64,000 nt of DNA from Acidobacteriota bacterium (GCA_018268715.1 JAFDVZ010000010.1:36570-100569); one strand, 5' to 3'; positions 26,494 to 36,135 are shown, counted from the stretch's first letter. Notes: a model not told the origin generated them from the letters alone. Program-made: numbers and translations.

Positions 26494-28620
26494 CTATTGC
26501 TGGGGCTTGGCGAAGGACGTGGCCGGGACGCCGGTGTTGATCTTGCGGTCGGTGAAGGTGCGGTCCCCGCCGGGTTGGCCGCCCTGGCTGAGCGCTTCCT
26601 TGAACGGCAACTGGAGGCCGCCCACGGCGCGGTAATCGGTCACGGTCTGCTCCACTTCGATGGGGGCGCCCATGCCCATGGACTTGTAGACCATTTTCGA
26701 GACCAGGTGCGTGGCGGGGTCGAAGTAGAGCGTCATCGAGGATGCGCCCTCCTTCCACAGCACGCCGTCGTTGGCTGCGGCCTGGACCTCGGCCTTGCCG
26801 TCGATGGCGTCGCGCAGCACGCCGATGGCGCCCGCGGCGAGGATGGAGCGGACGGCCTCCGGAACCAGGTTGGGCGGCATCTCACGAACCATCGGTCCCT
26901 GCTTCAGCCAGAAGCCCTTGCCGTCGAAGACCTGCTGCATCTCGCCGAAGGGGAGCTTCATGGTGGCGCGCAGTTTGTCCGGGTATAGAATCTCCTCGGT
27001 GGATTCGGCCTTGATTTCGCCTTGCGGGCTTTTGAGGGTGACCGTGCTGGTGGAGGTCAGGTCCTTCACCGCGCGCAGCGCTTCGGCGCCGCCCATGGCT
27101 TTGACGGCGGCTTCCACCATGGCCATGGCCTTCGCCTTGGTTTCCGCGGTGGCGGCGGGGGTGGCTTCCTTGGGCCGGACGAGGTCCGTCGCGACTGGGT
27201 CGAAGTCCTCCACGTTGATGGTGCGGATGGGACCCAGGCCGGCCAGGTCCTTGGTGAACTGGCTGGCGTTGCCGACGATGACGATGGCGGTGCGGTCCGG
27301 CTGGCGGTACTTCTTCGCCGCGGCGTTCACCTGGTCGAGCGTGGCCGACTTCAACTTGTCGACGTAGCCTTGCCAGTAGTCGGGCGGGAGGCCGTTGACG
27401 GCGCCGCTGATCAGCCGTGACGCCACCGCTTCCGGCGTTTCAAGGCCAAGCTGGAACTTGCCGATGATCGGTTTCTGCCCGTCGGAGAGTTCCGTCGCGG
27501 TGGTGGGGTTGGCGGCGAAATCCTTCTGTACGTCGAGGATCATCTTCACCGCTTCCGCGGTCTTTTCGGTGCGGGTGAAGGTTTCGGTGACGAAGGCTCC
27601 GGCGGTGCGGAAGGACTGGAGAGAGCTGCTGGCGCCATAGGTCAGGCCTTCGTTGGCGCGGAGCTTCAGGTTCAGGCGGCTGGTGAAATCCTCGCCATAG
27701 GCGTGATCGGCCAACAGCAGCGGGATGAAGTCGGGATTGTTGCGCGGCACGCCGAGTTCTCCGACAAAGATGCGGGATTGCGGAGCGTCGGGCTTGTTGA
27801 TGACGACGATGCGGCGCTCGGTGGGCGGCGGCGCGGGCGCTTTCGGCGCGGCGGGGGCGGCGCCGGTCCATTTGCCCAGGTGCTTCTCGACCAAGGCGAA
27901 TGCTTCCGCGGCCGGCATGGCGCCGGTGATGGCCAGATAGGCGCCGGCGGGCACGTAGAACGACTTGTGGAAGGCGACCAGATCGTCGCGAGTGAGTCCG
28001 CGGATGGTGTCGGGCGTGCCGCCGCCGGGATAGCCGTACGGGTTCTGTCCGTAAATGACGCGCGGGGCCGCGAAGCCGATAAGCGATTCGGGATCGCTGA
28101 AGGCGATTTGCAGGCCGGAGAGCGTCTGGGAGCGCATGCGCTCGAGCTCCTGCGTGTCGAAGGCGGGGTTGAGTACGATGTCGGCCAGCAGTTCGAAGCC
28201 GAGATCGGCGTGGGACTTCAGCCAGACGCCGCTCACTTGCGCGGCGTCCTCAACGGCCGCGGCGTCGAGGCTGCCGCCGTTCTGGTCGACCAGCTTCGAG
28301 ATTTCGGGCGAGGTGCGCGACTTGGTGCCGCCGTTGCGCAGCAGCGTGGCGGTCATGCTGGCGAGGCCGGACTTCTTCGGATCCTCCATGGTGGAGCCGG
28401 CGTTGACGGCCAGACGGTAGGAGACGATGGGCTGGCGGCGATCCTCGACGACGAACACCGTCAGGCCGTTGGCGAGCTTGCGGCTTTCATACTTCGGGAA
28501 GGAGAACGCGGGCGCGGGTCCGGGAGCGGGCGGCTTCTGCTTCGCGGGCGCCGCGGCGGGTTGCGCGGCGAGGGCCGGAATCATCGCCAGGATCGAGAAC
28601 AGCGTGTTGCGGGTCAGCAT
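26494..28620 (-). CDS. M16-family protein lacking the zinc motif, with LolA-like C-terminal domain
   Basis: 708 aa. Signal peptide (LFSILAMIPALAAQPA) and Pro/Ala linker. Residues about 45-470 form an M16 double domain (RKLANGLTVFVVEDRRQPIV, ...GLTYGASSSL). Where HxxEH should be, the sequence is GLASMTATLLRNGGT, so zinc cannot bind; it is the non-catalytic partner of the upstream gene. From about 500 to 708 there is an extra beta domain (VKAMGGAEALRAVKDL, YPDKLRATMKLP, MTLYFDPATHLVSKMVY) like outer-membrane lipoprotein carrier or acidobacterial DUF-type domains. Starts the base after the catalytic gene stops. The pair probably forms a periplasmic clam-shaped peptidase. Confidence 0.88.
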   Translation of the reverse strand: MLTRNTLFSILAMIPALAAQPAAAPAKQKPPAPGPAPAFSFPKYESRKLANGLTVFVVEDRRQPIVSYRLAVNAGSTMEDPKKSGLASMTATLLRNGGTKSRTSPEISKLVDQNGGSLDAAAVEDAAQVSGVWLKSHADLGFELLADIVLNPAFDTQELERMRSQTLSGLQIAFSDPESLIGFAAPRVIYGQNPYGYPGGGTPDTIRGLTRDDLVAFHKSFYVPAGAYLAITGAMPAAEAFALVEKHLGKWTGAAPAAPKAPAPPPTERRIVVINKPDAPQSRIFVGELGVPRNNPDFIPLLLADHAYGEDFTSRLNLKLRANEGLTYGASSSLQSFRTAGAFVTETFTRTEKTAEAVKMILDVQKDFAANPTTATELSDGQKPIIGKFQLGLETPEAVASRLISGAVNGLPPDYWQGYVDKLKSATLDQVNAAAKKYRQPDRTAIVIVGNASQFTKDLAGLGPIRTINVEDFDPVATDLVRPKEATPAATAETKAKAMAMVEAAVKAMGGAEALRAVKDLTSTSTVTLKSPQGEIKAESTEEILYPDKLRATMKLPFGEMQQVFDGKGFWLKQGPMVREMPPNLVPEAVRSILAAGAIGVLRDAIDGKAEVQAAANDGVLWKEGASSMTLYFDPATHLVSKMVYKSMGMGAPIEVEQTVTDYRAVGGLQLPFKEALSQGGQPGGDRTFTDRKINTGVPATSFAKPQQ

Positions 28621-29943
28621 CTACTTCTTCTCCCCGGTGAAGATCATGCGCGTCTCGTTCGATTGCGCCAGGTACTTCTTCGCGACGCGCAGAACGTCGG
28701 CGGCGGTCACCTTCTGATATTTCTCCAGTTCGGAATTCACGCGGCGGGGATCGTTCAGGATCACGGCGCCATAGCCGATCGAATCGCCCCTGCCCTGCAT
28801 GGTCTGGCTCTTCAGGATCAGCGTGCGGAGCGTTTGCGACTTCGCTTTCTCGAGCTCTTCGGCGCTGACACCCTCCGCGTTCAGTTCGTTGACGGCGTCC
28901 TGAAGACCCTTCTCCACCGCCTTGGCGTCGCCCTTGGCCTGGTTGACGATGCCAAACAGGTAGAACATCGACGGGCCTTCGAAGTTCATGGTTCCGCCCT
29001 CGGCGGCGACGGCCGTCTGGTCCTGATAGACAAGCTTGCGGTAGAGACGGCTGCTTTGGCCGGAGGACAGGATGGTGGAGGCGATTTCAAGGGCGTAGAG
29101 GTCCGGGTCGCCGGCGCCGGGGATGTGATAGGTCTTGGCGACGGCGGGGATGGGGGCGTTGGGGAGCGCCGCGTCCAGAGACCGGAGCGCTGCCTGCGCG
29201 GGCTCCTTCACGGTGACGCGCGGAACCGGGTTCTTGCTGCGGGGGATCGGGCCGAAGTACTTGGCCGCCCACGCCGCCGCCTGCTTGGAGTCGAAGTCGC
29301 CCACCACGACGACGGTGGCGTTGTTCGGCACATAGAACGTGTCGAAGAACTGCTGGACGTCGGCGGCGCTCGCCTTGTTCAGGTCGTCCATGCTGCCGAT
29401 GGGCATGTGCTTGTACGGATAGACCTGGTAGAAGTTGTCGAGCAGGCGCTCCATCAACAGTCCGTAAGGCGGATTGTCGTAGCGCATGCGGCGCTCTTCC
29501 TTCACCACCTCGCGCTCTTTGTCGAGGATCTCCTTGTTGATGACCAGGCTCGACATGCGGTCCGATTCGGCCCACATCATCTGCTCCAGGTAGTTGGGCG
29601 GAATGGTCTCCCAATAGACGGTCTGGTCGAAGGTGGTGTAGGCGTTCACGTTGCCGCCGGCGCGGTTGACCAGGCGGAAATGCTCCTCGGGCCCCAGGTT
29701 CCTGGAGCCGCGGAACATCATGTGTTCGAACAGGTGGGCGAAGCCGGTGCGGCCGGCGCGCTCGTCCTTGGAGCCGACGTGATACCACACCTGCAGGTTC
29801 ACCACGGGGCGGCTGTGATCTTCCGAGAGCACCAGTTCAAGGCCGTTGGGCAGCTTGCTGGTCTTGATATCGAGGATTTGCGGCTTGTCCTGCGCCAGGC
29901 ACAGGCACGCCGCGACGGCTGCAAACAGGATCGGATATCGCAT
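28621..29943 (-). CDS. Catalytic M16-family zinc peptidase
   Basis: 440 aa with a signal peptide (MRYPILFAAVAACLCLAQ). The inverted zinc motif HLFEH occurs in TGFAHLFEHMMFRGS near residues 60-75, with the third ligand Glu expected in the helix after NVNAYTTFDQTVYWETIPPNYLEQMMWAE. It lacks the YG motif in the second half, as expected for the catalytic subunit of a two-gene M16 system where the partner supplies it. It degrades short peptides, probably in the periplasm. The gene abuts its partner directly (stop 28621, partner start 28620). Confidence 0.93.
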   Translation of the reverse strand: MRYPILFAAVAACLCLAQDKPQILDIKTSKLPNGLELVLSEDHSRPVVNLQVWYHVGSKDERAGRTGFAHLFEHMMFRGSRNLGPEEHFRLVNRAGGNVNAYTTFDQTVYWETIPPNYLEQMMWAESDRMSSLVINKEILDKEREVVKEERRMRYDNPPYGLLMERLLDNFYQVYPYKHMPIGSMDDLNKASAADVQQFFDTFYVPNNATVVVVGDFDSKQAAAWAAKYFGPIPRSKNPVPRVTVKEPAQAALRSLDAALPNAPIPAVAKTYHIPGAGDPDLYALEIASTILSSGQSSRLYRKLVYQDQTAVAAEGGTMNFEGPSMFYLFGIVNQAKGDAKAVEKGLQDAVNELNAEGVSAEELEKAKSQTLRTLILKSQTMQGRGDSIGYGAVILNDPRRVNSELEKYQKVTAADVLRVAKKYLAQSNETRMIFTGEKK

Positions 29944-30000
29944 GGTTCGAAACGATACGGGCAGAGAACATTATCGCGCTTTTCGGGCGCTCAAACGGCG

Positions 30001-30888
30001 TTAGGCCAGGGCGAATATGCGGTCGACGGCCGCGGAAATGCGGCGGATCTGGCCGGGATCGTTCGCGTCGTAGTCGTATTCGGGACTCATCCAGCCCTGG
30101 TAGCCCGCTTTGACGAAGGCCGCCATTACGGCCTTCCAGTCGACGTCACCTTCAAGCAGCGGGACGAAGCGGCCCTGTTCGGCGCGGGCTGACAGCTTGT
30201 AGTCCTTGAGATGGACGCGCCGGATGCGTGGGCCGAGCGTGGCGATCCAATCCTGCGGAAATCCGTACTGCATGATGTTGCCGACGTCGAAGTGGGTTTG
30301 CAGGTAGGGGCTGTGAAATTGGTCGACGAAGGAGCGCATTTCGAGGGGACTTACCAGGAATTTGTTCCAGACGTTTTCCGGAGTGATGGCGACTTTGCGC
30401 TGGGCGGCGTGCGGAATGGCCTCGCGCAACGACGCGGTGACGCGATTCCAGGTGTCCTCATAACCGATGTTCAGATGGCCGCCTGAGCCGAGCCGGCCGG
30501 GCACCACCAGGAGCGCGTCGCAGTTCAGGGCCCGGCAGATGTCGACGCCCCGTTTGAGCGTCTCGACGCCTTTGGCGCGCAGGGCCGGGTCCGGGCTGTT
30601 CAAGGGATTCGCCGAAAGCGGCTGCGACATCCACAGGCTGATCACCGTGCTCTTGGCCTTGGCCGCGGCCTCGGCGATGCGGGCCAGACGGTCGGGCGCC
30701 GCGTCGATGGGAATGGTCTGGCCGAGGGGGATCTCGACGCCCTCGAAACCAGCGTCGCGGGCGGCGGCGAAGTAGTCCTCAACGGGCATCGCCGAGGGGA
30801 AGATCAGCGAGCTGATGCCTTTGCGGAACCGGGTGGCGGGGGCTTGCATCGCGGCGGCGGCTCCGAGGGCGAATTCGCGTCGAGTCAT
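30001..30888 (-). CDS. Tat-exported sugar phosphate isomerase/epimerase-like TIM barrel
   Basis: 295 aa from ATG at 30888 (MTRREFALGAAAAMQAPA, twin-arginine type), preceded by AAGGAG at good spacing. The frame opens at 30936 but the extra 16 residues lack support. Fold signature of the AP-endonuclease-2/xylose isomerase-like family: YFAAARDAGFEGVEIPLG, VRRVHLKDYK near the end and a metal-site Glu in VAITPENVWNKF, with HFDVGN later. Substrate probably a sugar or polyol. It lies 22 bases after a Gfo/Idh/MocA gene on the same strand; such pairs commonly handle sugar oxidation and isomerisation together. Confidence 0.85.
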   Translation of the reverse strand: MTRREFALGAAAAMQAPATRFRKGISSLIFPSAMPVEDYFAAARDAGFEGVEIPLGQTIPIDAAPDRLARIAEAAAKAKSTVISLWMSQPLSANPLNSPDPALRAKGVETLKRGVDICRALNCDALLVVPGRLGSGGHLNIGYEDTWNRVTASLREAIPHAAQRKVAITPENVWNKFLVSPLEMRSFVDQFHSPYLQTHFDVGNIMQYGFPQDWIATLGPRIRRVHLKDYKLSARAEQGRFVPLLEGDVDWKAVMAAFVKAGYQGWMSPEYDYDANDPGQIRRISAAVDRIFALA

Positions 30889-30910
30889 TGCTCCTTCAAG
30901 TGTAGGCGAC

Positions 30911-32134
30911 TCAAGCGGGCAGGTCCCACTCGTCATTCCACACGATGCGCGTCTTCTTCTGGAACGCCTGGTTGGCCATGTAGCAGGCGACGGCGGTGTA
31001 GTGGCCCTCCTCTTCGTTGGCCACCGTCTTCCGGCGGGTGCGCATGCAGTCGAGCCAGTTCTTGAGGATGTTCTCCGCGTTGGCGGGCGCGCTGGGGACC
31101 GCGGCGGCAGGCTCCTGGCTGAACTTCGAGTTCGGCGTGTAGCGATAGCCTGCCTCGCCGTCGCGCAGGTAGCGTTCGGCCCACAGCACGCCGCCGGTTC
31201 CGCGCAGTTCGACGCCGGCGGACGTGCGTACGCCGGGCACGGTGAGGCATTCCGCGGTGAAGGTGGCCATCACGTCGCCCGGGTATTCCCAGATGCAACT
31301 GACGACGTCGGGCGTGTCGCGACCGTCCTTGTAGAAGTAAGTCCCGCCGCCGCTCATCGCCGCCAGGGGCTTGTGCAACGACAGCCAGTGGTGCGCCGAA
31401 TCCATGACGTGGACGGCGATGCCCATGATCATGCCGCCGTCGTAATGCAGCCACTTGTAGGGGCTGAAGTAGATTTCAGGATTCCAGGGGACCTTCGGGC
31501 CGGGGCCGAGCCAGCGGTCCCAATCGAGGCCGTCGGGCTTGCGCGCCATTCCCGCGGGCGCGACGAAGGTGTAGCCGGAGTTCGAGGTGTACCAGGTGCG
31601 CGCCAGGCCCACCTTGCCCATCACCTTCGTGTCGATGTACTTTTCCTTCGCCTCGACGAAGTTGGGCAGTCCCCTGCCCTGCATGCCCACCTGCACGATG
31701 CGGCGGTTGGCGCGCGCGGCCTTGACGATGGCCAGGCCGTCTTTGGGGTAGTGGACCATGGGCTTTTCGATGTAGACGTCCTTCGCGGCGTTCATCGCGT
31801 CGACGGCGACCGTGGCGTGCCAATGGTCCGGGGTGGCTACGATCACGGCGTCCACATCCTTGCGGGTGAGGATCTGGCGGTAGTCGAGGTACTGCTCGAC
31901 GCCCGGGCCGGCGATCTTCGCGGCTTCGGCGCGGCGCGCGTCGTAGATGTCGCAGACGGCGACGATCTGGAATTCGCCCGGCGCGATGCGCTCAAGCGTC
32001 TTCATGAGGTATTGGCCGCGGCCTCCGGTTCCAACTACGGCGATGCGGATGCGGTTGTTCGCGCCCAGGGCCTGGCGGGCGGAGGCGGCGCTCAACGCGG
32101 ACGCGGCGAGGAAGCTGCGGCGGGATGTCTCCAT
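30911..32134 (-). CDS. Tat-exported Gfo/Idh/MocA-family oxidoreductase
   Basis: 407 aa. Tat motif METSRRSFLAASALSAASA. Rossmann fold RIAVVGTGGRGQYLM, then VDAVIVATPDHWHATVAVDAMNA and the conserved EKPM (DVYIEKPMVHY) of the family, which places the active-site Lys. A C-terminal alpha/beta domain follows (MIMGIAVHVMDSAHHWL, YPGDVMATFTAECL). An NAD(P)-dependent sugar or glycoside dehydrogenase is expected; export with cofactor bound fits Tat. Upstream of, and likely cotranscribed with, the isomerase-like gene, which hints at a joint sugar or glycoside conversion. Confidence 0.92.
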   Translation of the reverse strand: METSRRSFLAASALSAASARQALGANNRIRIAVVGTGGRGQYLMKTLERIAPGEFQIVAVCDIYDARRAEAAKIAGPGVEQYLDYRQILTRKDVDAVIVATPDHWHATVAVDAMNAAKDVYIEKPMVHYPKDGLAIVKAARANRRIVQVGMQGRGLPNFVEAKEKYIDTKVMGKVGLARTWYTSNSGYTFVAPAGMARKPDGLDWDRWLGPGPKVPWNPEIYFSPYKWLHYDGGMIMGIAVHVMDSAHHWLSLHKPLAAMSGGGTYFYKDGRDTPDVVSCIWEYPGDVMATFTAECLTVPGVRTSAGVELRGTGGVLWAERYLRDGEAGYRYTPNSKFSQEPAAAVPSAPANAENILKNWLDCMRTRRKTVANEEEGHYTAVACYMANQAFQKKTRIVWNDEWDLPA

Positions 32135-32174
32135 GCCGCGTACGCTATCAGATCGCGCCCTCGGGCGACAGCCC

Positions 32175-32981
32175 TTACACCGCGACGAACTTCAGAACGG
32201 CGCGGCCAAGGTTGATTTCATCGCCGGGTTCCAGGCGCACGCCACGGACGCCGCGGTGGACTTCGTGGCTCAGGCCGTCGCGGATGATCCACAGTCCGCA
32301 CGCGCCCGAGGCGCCGGGACCCGGCTGATAGGCGCGATCGTTGAAGATGCGGAACTCGCCGGTTTGGCGCGAGTAGGTAACGTGGGCGTGCTCGCGGGAG
32401 ACGGTCTTGCTGAATTCGTTCGATTCGTCGAAGGCCAGGTCGTTGCGGCGAGACGGGCCGTCGGAGCGGAAGACGTCCACCGTTCGGCCGATGTTGGTGC
32501 GGGCTTTGGTGAGCGGCAGCTCGTCCACGTTCGCCCGGCCCTTGGCGACCACCAGTTTTGCCGACTGGATCTTGATGGGCGGGGCTTCCGGCGCCTCGCG
32601 CGATTCGGCCTCGACCACCAGCCAATGCTCCTTGGGCCCCGGCAGGGCGGGCGTGGTCTCCACTTCGACTTCGAGATCGGCGGGATACCGGCAACCGGAC
32701 TTGGACAGTCCGGCGGTGAGTTCGCCGCGGCAGAATTCGGCGAAGAATTTGCCCGAGAAGACTTTCGACTGGTCGGCCGGCACGCCTAACAGGCGGATGC
32801 GCACCACGTTGAATGGGAACACGTCGCGCCCGCTTACGCGATGGCTGCGCGCCTTCACCTCATCGAGCAGAGCCAGCCGGATCTCGGCTAACTCGGGCGC
32901 GTCGCCGTTGAGCTCCATAACTCCGAAGGGGCTCTCGAAAACCGCGCGTCCTAACTTCTCGATCCACTCACTGATGGGCAC
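32175..32981 (-). CDS. FHA-domain phosphothreonine-binding protein (FhaA-like, second copy)
   Basis: 268 aa with GTG start at 32981, overlapping the end of the SEDS-PBP gene by 14 bases. The N-terminal part (about 1-125) resembles the DUF3662 domain of actinobacterial FhaA (LEVEVETTP...). Residues about 165-268 are an FHA domain: NIGRTVDVF, VSREHAHVTYSRQTGEF, and GDEINLGRAVLKFVAV. In FHA proteins the GR and SREH residues bind phosphothreonine, so it likely docks onto the kinase or its substrates in this operon. Some of the classic spacing (GR...S-x-x-H) is intact. Last gene of the operon. Confidence 0.85.
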   Translation of the reverse strand: MPISEWIEKLGRAVFESPFGVMELNGDAPELAEIRLALLDEVKARSHRVSGRDVFPFNVVRIRLLGVPADQSKVFSGKFFAEFCRGELTAGLSKSGCRYPADLEVEVETTPALPGPKEHWLVVEAESREAPEAPPIKIQSAKLVVAKGRANVDELPLTKARTNIGRTVDVFRSDGPSRRNDLAFDESNEFSKTVSREHAHVTYSRQTGEFRIFNDRAYQPGPGASGACGLWIIRDGLSHEVHRGVRGVRLEPGDEINLGRAVLKFVAV

Positions 32982-35900
32982 TGTTGGTCTCCTGGAACAT
33001 TCCTAAGTCGCGGGCTGCTTCGATGACCTCGCGGGCGATTGGCGCGGCGGTCTGCGCTCCGTAACCGCCATGCTCCACCACGACGGCGATGGCGATGCGG
33101 CGGGCGGGCGGCGCGTCGTATGGGGCGAAGGCGGTGAACCAGGAGTGCGGCGCGCCTTCGTCCATCTGCGCGGTGCCGGTTTTGCCGGCGGTCTGCACGT
33201 CGAGCCCCTTCATGACGCGTTGCGCCGTGCCTTCCGTGACCACCGCCCGCATGGCTCGGGCGAGGAATTCGGCGCGTTCGGGGGCCAGCAGAGGCTTCGG
33301 CGCATCGCGGCGGGGATTGCTGTCGTCGGTGACCCAGCGCCCAACGGGCATCAACCCGCCATTCGCGATGGTGGCCGCCACGCGCGCCATTTTGAAGGGA
33401 GTGATCAGCACTGGACCCTGTCCGTAGGCCGCGAAGGGGAGCATCTTGCGGACTTCGGCGGGGTCGCCGACCGGGATGTCCAGCAGTTGGGCGGTTTCGA
33501 TCAGAGACTTAGTCCCCACTTCGCTGACGCCTAACTGAGCAAAGTAGGCGTTGCAGGAGACGGCGATGGCGCGGGCCATGTCGGGCGAGCCGTGGGCCGC
33601 ATCGCCGACGTCGTCGCGGATGGGACGGTTCCAGCCGGGGATGCGGGCGCCGACACGACCGTCGCCCAGCGGTCCGCAGTGGAAGCGCTTCTTCTCAAGC
33701 GCCGGGTCGATGCGGAGCGCCGCCATCGCCGTCACCAGCTTGAACGTCGAACCCGGAGGGTATTGGCCGTAGCGGGCGCGGTCGAGCAGTTGGTCGGGCG
33801 CCGCGCCGGAGGCTGGAATCGAGGGGGCGCTGACCAGGGCCAATACGTCGCCGGTTTCGGCGTTCATCACCACCAGCGCGCCGCGCTCCTTACCGGCGGC
33901 TTGGAGGCGGCGCGCAAGAATGTCGGCCGCTTTGATTTCCAACCGGATGTCGATGGAGGTCCGCACGCTGCGGTCGCGTGCGCGCAGGGCCTCTAACTCG
34001 CGGTGGCCCGGCTGGTGGCGGTAACGGACGAGCGGGGCTAACTCGCTGAGGTCGGTGAAGCCCTGGAGTTTCGCGTTCTGGTCATGCTCGATGAGGGACG
34101 AGTTACTGGCGTGGAATTTCTCTCCGGTGCGCAGGTCGCCGGTAAGGTGCGCCGTAATGGGACCGAACGGATAGAAGCGGTTGTCGATGCGGGAGCAGCA
34201 CGTGTCGAGCGAGACGCCGAGTTGTTCGTACAGCTTGCGGTTGCGTTCCAGGCGAGTCCAGTCGCTGGTGGCGAGGATGACGCCGTTGCGGTCGAGGATG
34301 TCGCCGCGCGTGAGTTCGCGGGCGAGCGAGTTGAGCCGCGGATTGTGCTGTGCGCGTTTGACGCCGTCTTCCTGATAGACCACCGTGTCGCGCGCGATGA
34401 TGTCGCTGTCGTTGAGCAGTTGGACGTAGCCGGCCTTGGCTACCAGCGCCAGCGTCATGGCGGCGAGCGGAATCGCGGTCCAACGCAAAGGGATGGCGAA
34501 GGGCTCGGTCACGGGCTCCGCGCGCCTGCGGGCCGAGACGCCCAGAATCACCGCGAAGATGAAGAAATTCGCGAGCATGGCGGAGTTGCCCGCGCTGAGA
34601 AACGGCGACACCACGCCCGACAACGGCAACACGCCCAACACGCCCGCCGAAATGAGCAGCATTTCGAAAGCGACCAGGGCGCCGAAGCCGAGCGCCAGGA
34701 AGAAGCCGTAGGGGTCCGGTGCGGCGCGGGCGGCGGCCATCGAGCGGCGGAACAGGAAGACGAACAGCAGCGCGATGACGACCACCCCGGCAAAGCCGAA
34801 CTCCTCGCCGATGGCGGGCATCACCAGGTCCGTGTGGCCGGCGGGAATCATGCCCGGATCGCCCTGCCCCGGTCCGGAACCGATGAGTCCGCCGGTGGAG
34901 AGCGCCCAGTAGGCGTGCGCTACCTGGTCGCCGCCGCGGACGTCGTTGTCCCAGGGCGAAAGCCACATGGAGATGCGATCGACGACGGTGTGCGGCGTGC
35001 GCGCCCGATAGCCCGCCCAGACCCCACCGACCACCAGCGCCAGGCCCAACACCGCGAGGCCGGCGCGGCCGCGCGCCACGGCGAACATCGCAAGGAACAG
35101 GAACCCTGTGACCAGCGCGGGACCGAGATCCTTCAACACGAAGAACATCCCCAACGCGCAACCGGTGGCGAACATTACCGGCAGCGCATGGCGGAAGCGT
35201 GGCGCGTCGAGCCAGCCGAGCCAGGTGGGCAGCAACCGCCGCTCACGCAACTCGCGCAGCCACTCCCAACGGGCGGCGAAGTATCCGGCCATGAAGAAGA
35301 CCAGCAGGACCTTGATGGCCTCCACGGGTTGGAACGGGCCCAGGTTCACTTTGGAGTCGCTGCCGGTGGGTCCGGACCCGCGCAGGGCCAAGGCGACGAA
35401 CAGGGCGAAGGCGATCAACAACGGCGTGTAGATCTGTTTTGTGTAGCGCCGGTAGTCGAAGGCCTTGAACAGCGGCAATAGCAGCAGCAGGCAGCCGCCC
35501 GCCGCGCCCCAGGCGAAGCGGCTCAGCTCCAGCGTGTCGCGCAGGGGATCGCGAATGCTGACGGCGAGCGTCAGGCCGAGCCCGGCCAGCAGGCACAGCG
35601 CTGGCAGGATCGACGGATCGCCGCGAAATCGCCGCCAGCGCCAGGCAAAGTGCACCAGGTAGAAGGCGGCGAAGTAGACGCCGGTCCATAGGAAGAACTG
35701 GCGGCGGTATTCGGCGGGCGTCCGCACCGTCATCAGCGGCTTCAGCTTCGTCATCAGACGGCGCAACGGCGTGTCGCCGGCCTTCACTCGGGCGATGGCG
35801 CCGACGTTGGCGAGCGGGGCTCTACCGCGCAGCGCGACGATGCCGTCCGCGGCGATCTTGCGGTTGGCCGGATCCGCGATCGCCAACAGGAACGGCTCCA

Positions 35901-36135
35901 CCTTCCCGGCGTCGTCGACGGCGTTCAGATTGAGCAGCGCGCCGGATTCCAGACGCCGGGAAGCTTCGGCGAAGTCGCGCGTCTTCGCGTTGTAGGTGAG
36001 CAGCAACGCGCCGGCCACAAACACGCTGGCCGCGATCAGCCAGGGCAACTCGCGCCGGCGCTCCGGCGGAACGGGCGGCTTGAGCGCGTCCGCTGTCAGC
36101 GCGATGGGCGACTCCCAGCTTTTGGTTACCGCCAT
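32968..36135 (-). CDS. Fused SEDS glycosyltransferase (RodA/FtsW) and class B penicillin-binding protein
   Basis: 1055 aa, ATG at 36135, overlapping the kinase stop by 10 bases. One TM helix near residue 32 and an extra soluble segment precede a SEDS domain (about 135-540) with its hallmarks FQPVEAIKVLLVFFMAGY, KDLGPALV and IPAGHTDLVMPAIGEEFGFAG. A class B PBP follows (about 570-1045): TRGDILDRNG, the acyl-enzyme motif PPGSTFKLVTA (SxxK), SCN (SxN) and KTGTAQ. SEDS proteins polymerise glycan from lipid II and bPBPs crosslink it; they normally act as two partner proteins (RodA-PBP2 or FtsW-FtsI). Here one chain holds both, fixing their stoichiometry. Envelope-located, probably controlling wall elongation. 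Confidence 0.95.
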   Translation of the reverse strand: MAVTKSWESPIALTADALKPPVPPERRRELPWLIAASVFVAGALLLTYNAKTRDFAEASRRLESGALLNLNAVDDAGKVEPFLLAIADPANRKIAADGIVALRGRAPLANVGAIARVKAGDTPLRRLMTKLKPLMTVRTPAEYRRQFFLWTGVYFAAFYLVHFAWRWRRFRGDPSILPALCLLAGLGLTLAVSIRDPLRDTLELSRFAWGAAGGCLLLLLPLFKAFDYRRYTKQIYTPLLIAFALFVALALRGSGPTGSDSKVNLGPFQPVEAIKVLLVFFMAGYFAARWEWLRELRERRLLPTWLGWLDAPRFRHALPVMFATGCALGMFFVLKDLGPALVTGFLFLAMFAVARGRAGLAVLGLALVVGGVWAGYRARTPHTVVDRISMWLSPWDNDVRGGDQVAHAYWALSTGGLIGSGPGQGDPGMIPAGHTDLVMPAIGEEFGFAGVVVIALLFVFLFRRSMAAARAAPDPYGFFLALGFGALVAFEMLLISAGVLGVLPLSGVVSPFLSAGNSAMLANFFIFAVILGVSARRRAEPVTEPFAIPLRWTAIPLAAMTLALVAKAGYVQLLNDSDIIARDTVVYQEDGVKRAQHNPRLNSLARELTRGDILDRNGVILATSDWTRLERNRKLYEQLGVSLDTCCSRIDNRFYPFGPITAHLTGDLRTGEKFHASNSSLIEHDQNAKLQGFTDLSELAPLVRYRHQPGHRELEALRARDRSVRTSIDIRLEIKAADILARRLQAAGKERGALVVMNAETGDVLALVSAPSIPASGAAPDQLLDRARYGQYPPGSTFKLVTAMAALRIDPALEKKRFHCGPLGDGRVGARIPGWNRPIRDDVGDAAHGSPDMARAIAVSCNAYFAQLGVSEVGTKSLIETAQLLDIPVGDPAEVRKMLPFAAYGQGPVLITPFKMARVAATIANGGLMPVGRWVTDDSNPRRDAPKPLLAPERAEFLARAMRAVVTEGTAQRVMKGLDVQTAGKTGTAQMDEGAPHSWFTAFAPYDAPPARRIAIAVVVEHGGYGAQTAAPIAREVIEAARDLGMFQETNSAHQ

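Noticed and set aside
27703..30192. 829-aa plus-strand frame across the M16 genes
   Set aside because: Antisense to two genes with signal peptides and intact M16 motifs; low-complexity Gly/Arg/Asp composition.
34084..35481. 465-aa plus-strand frame
   Set aside because: Antisense to the SEDS-PBP fusion, which has all family motifs.
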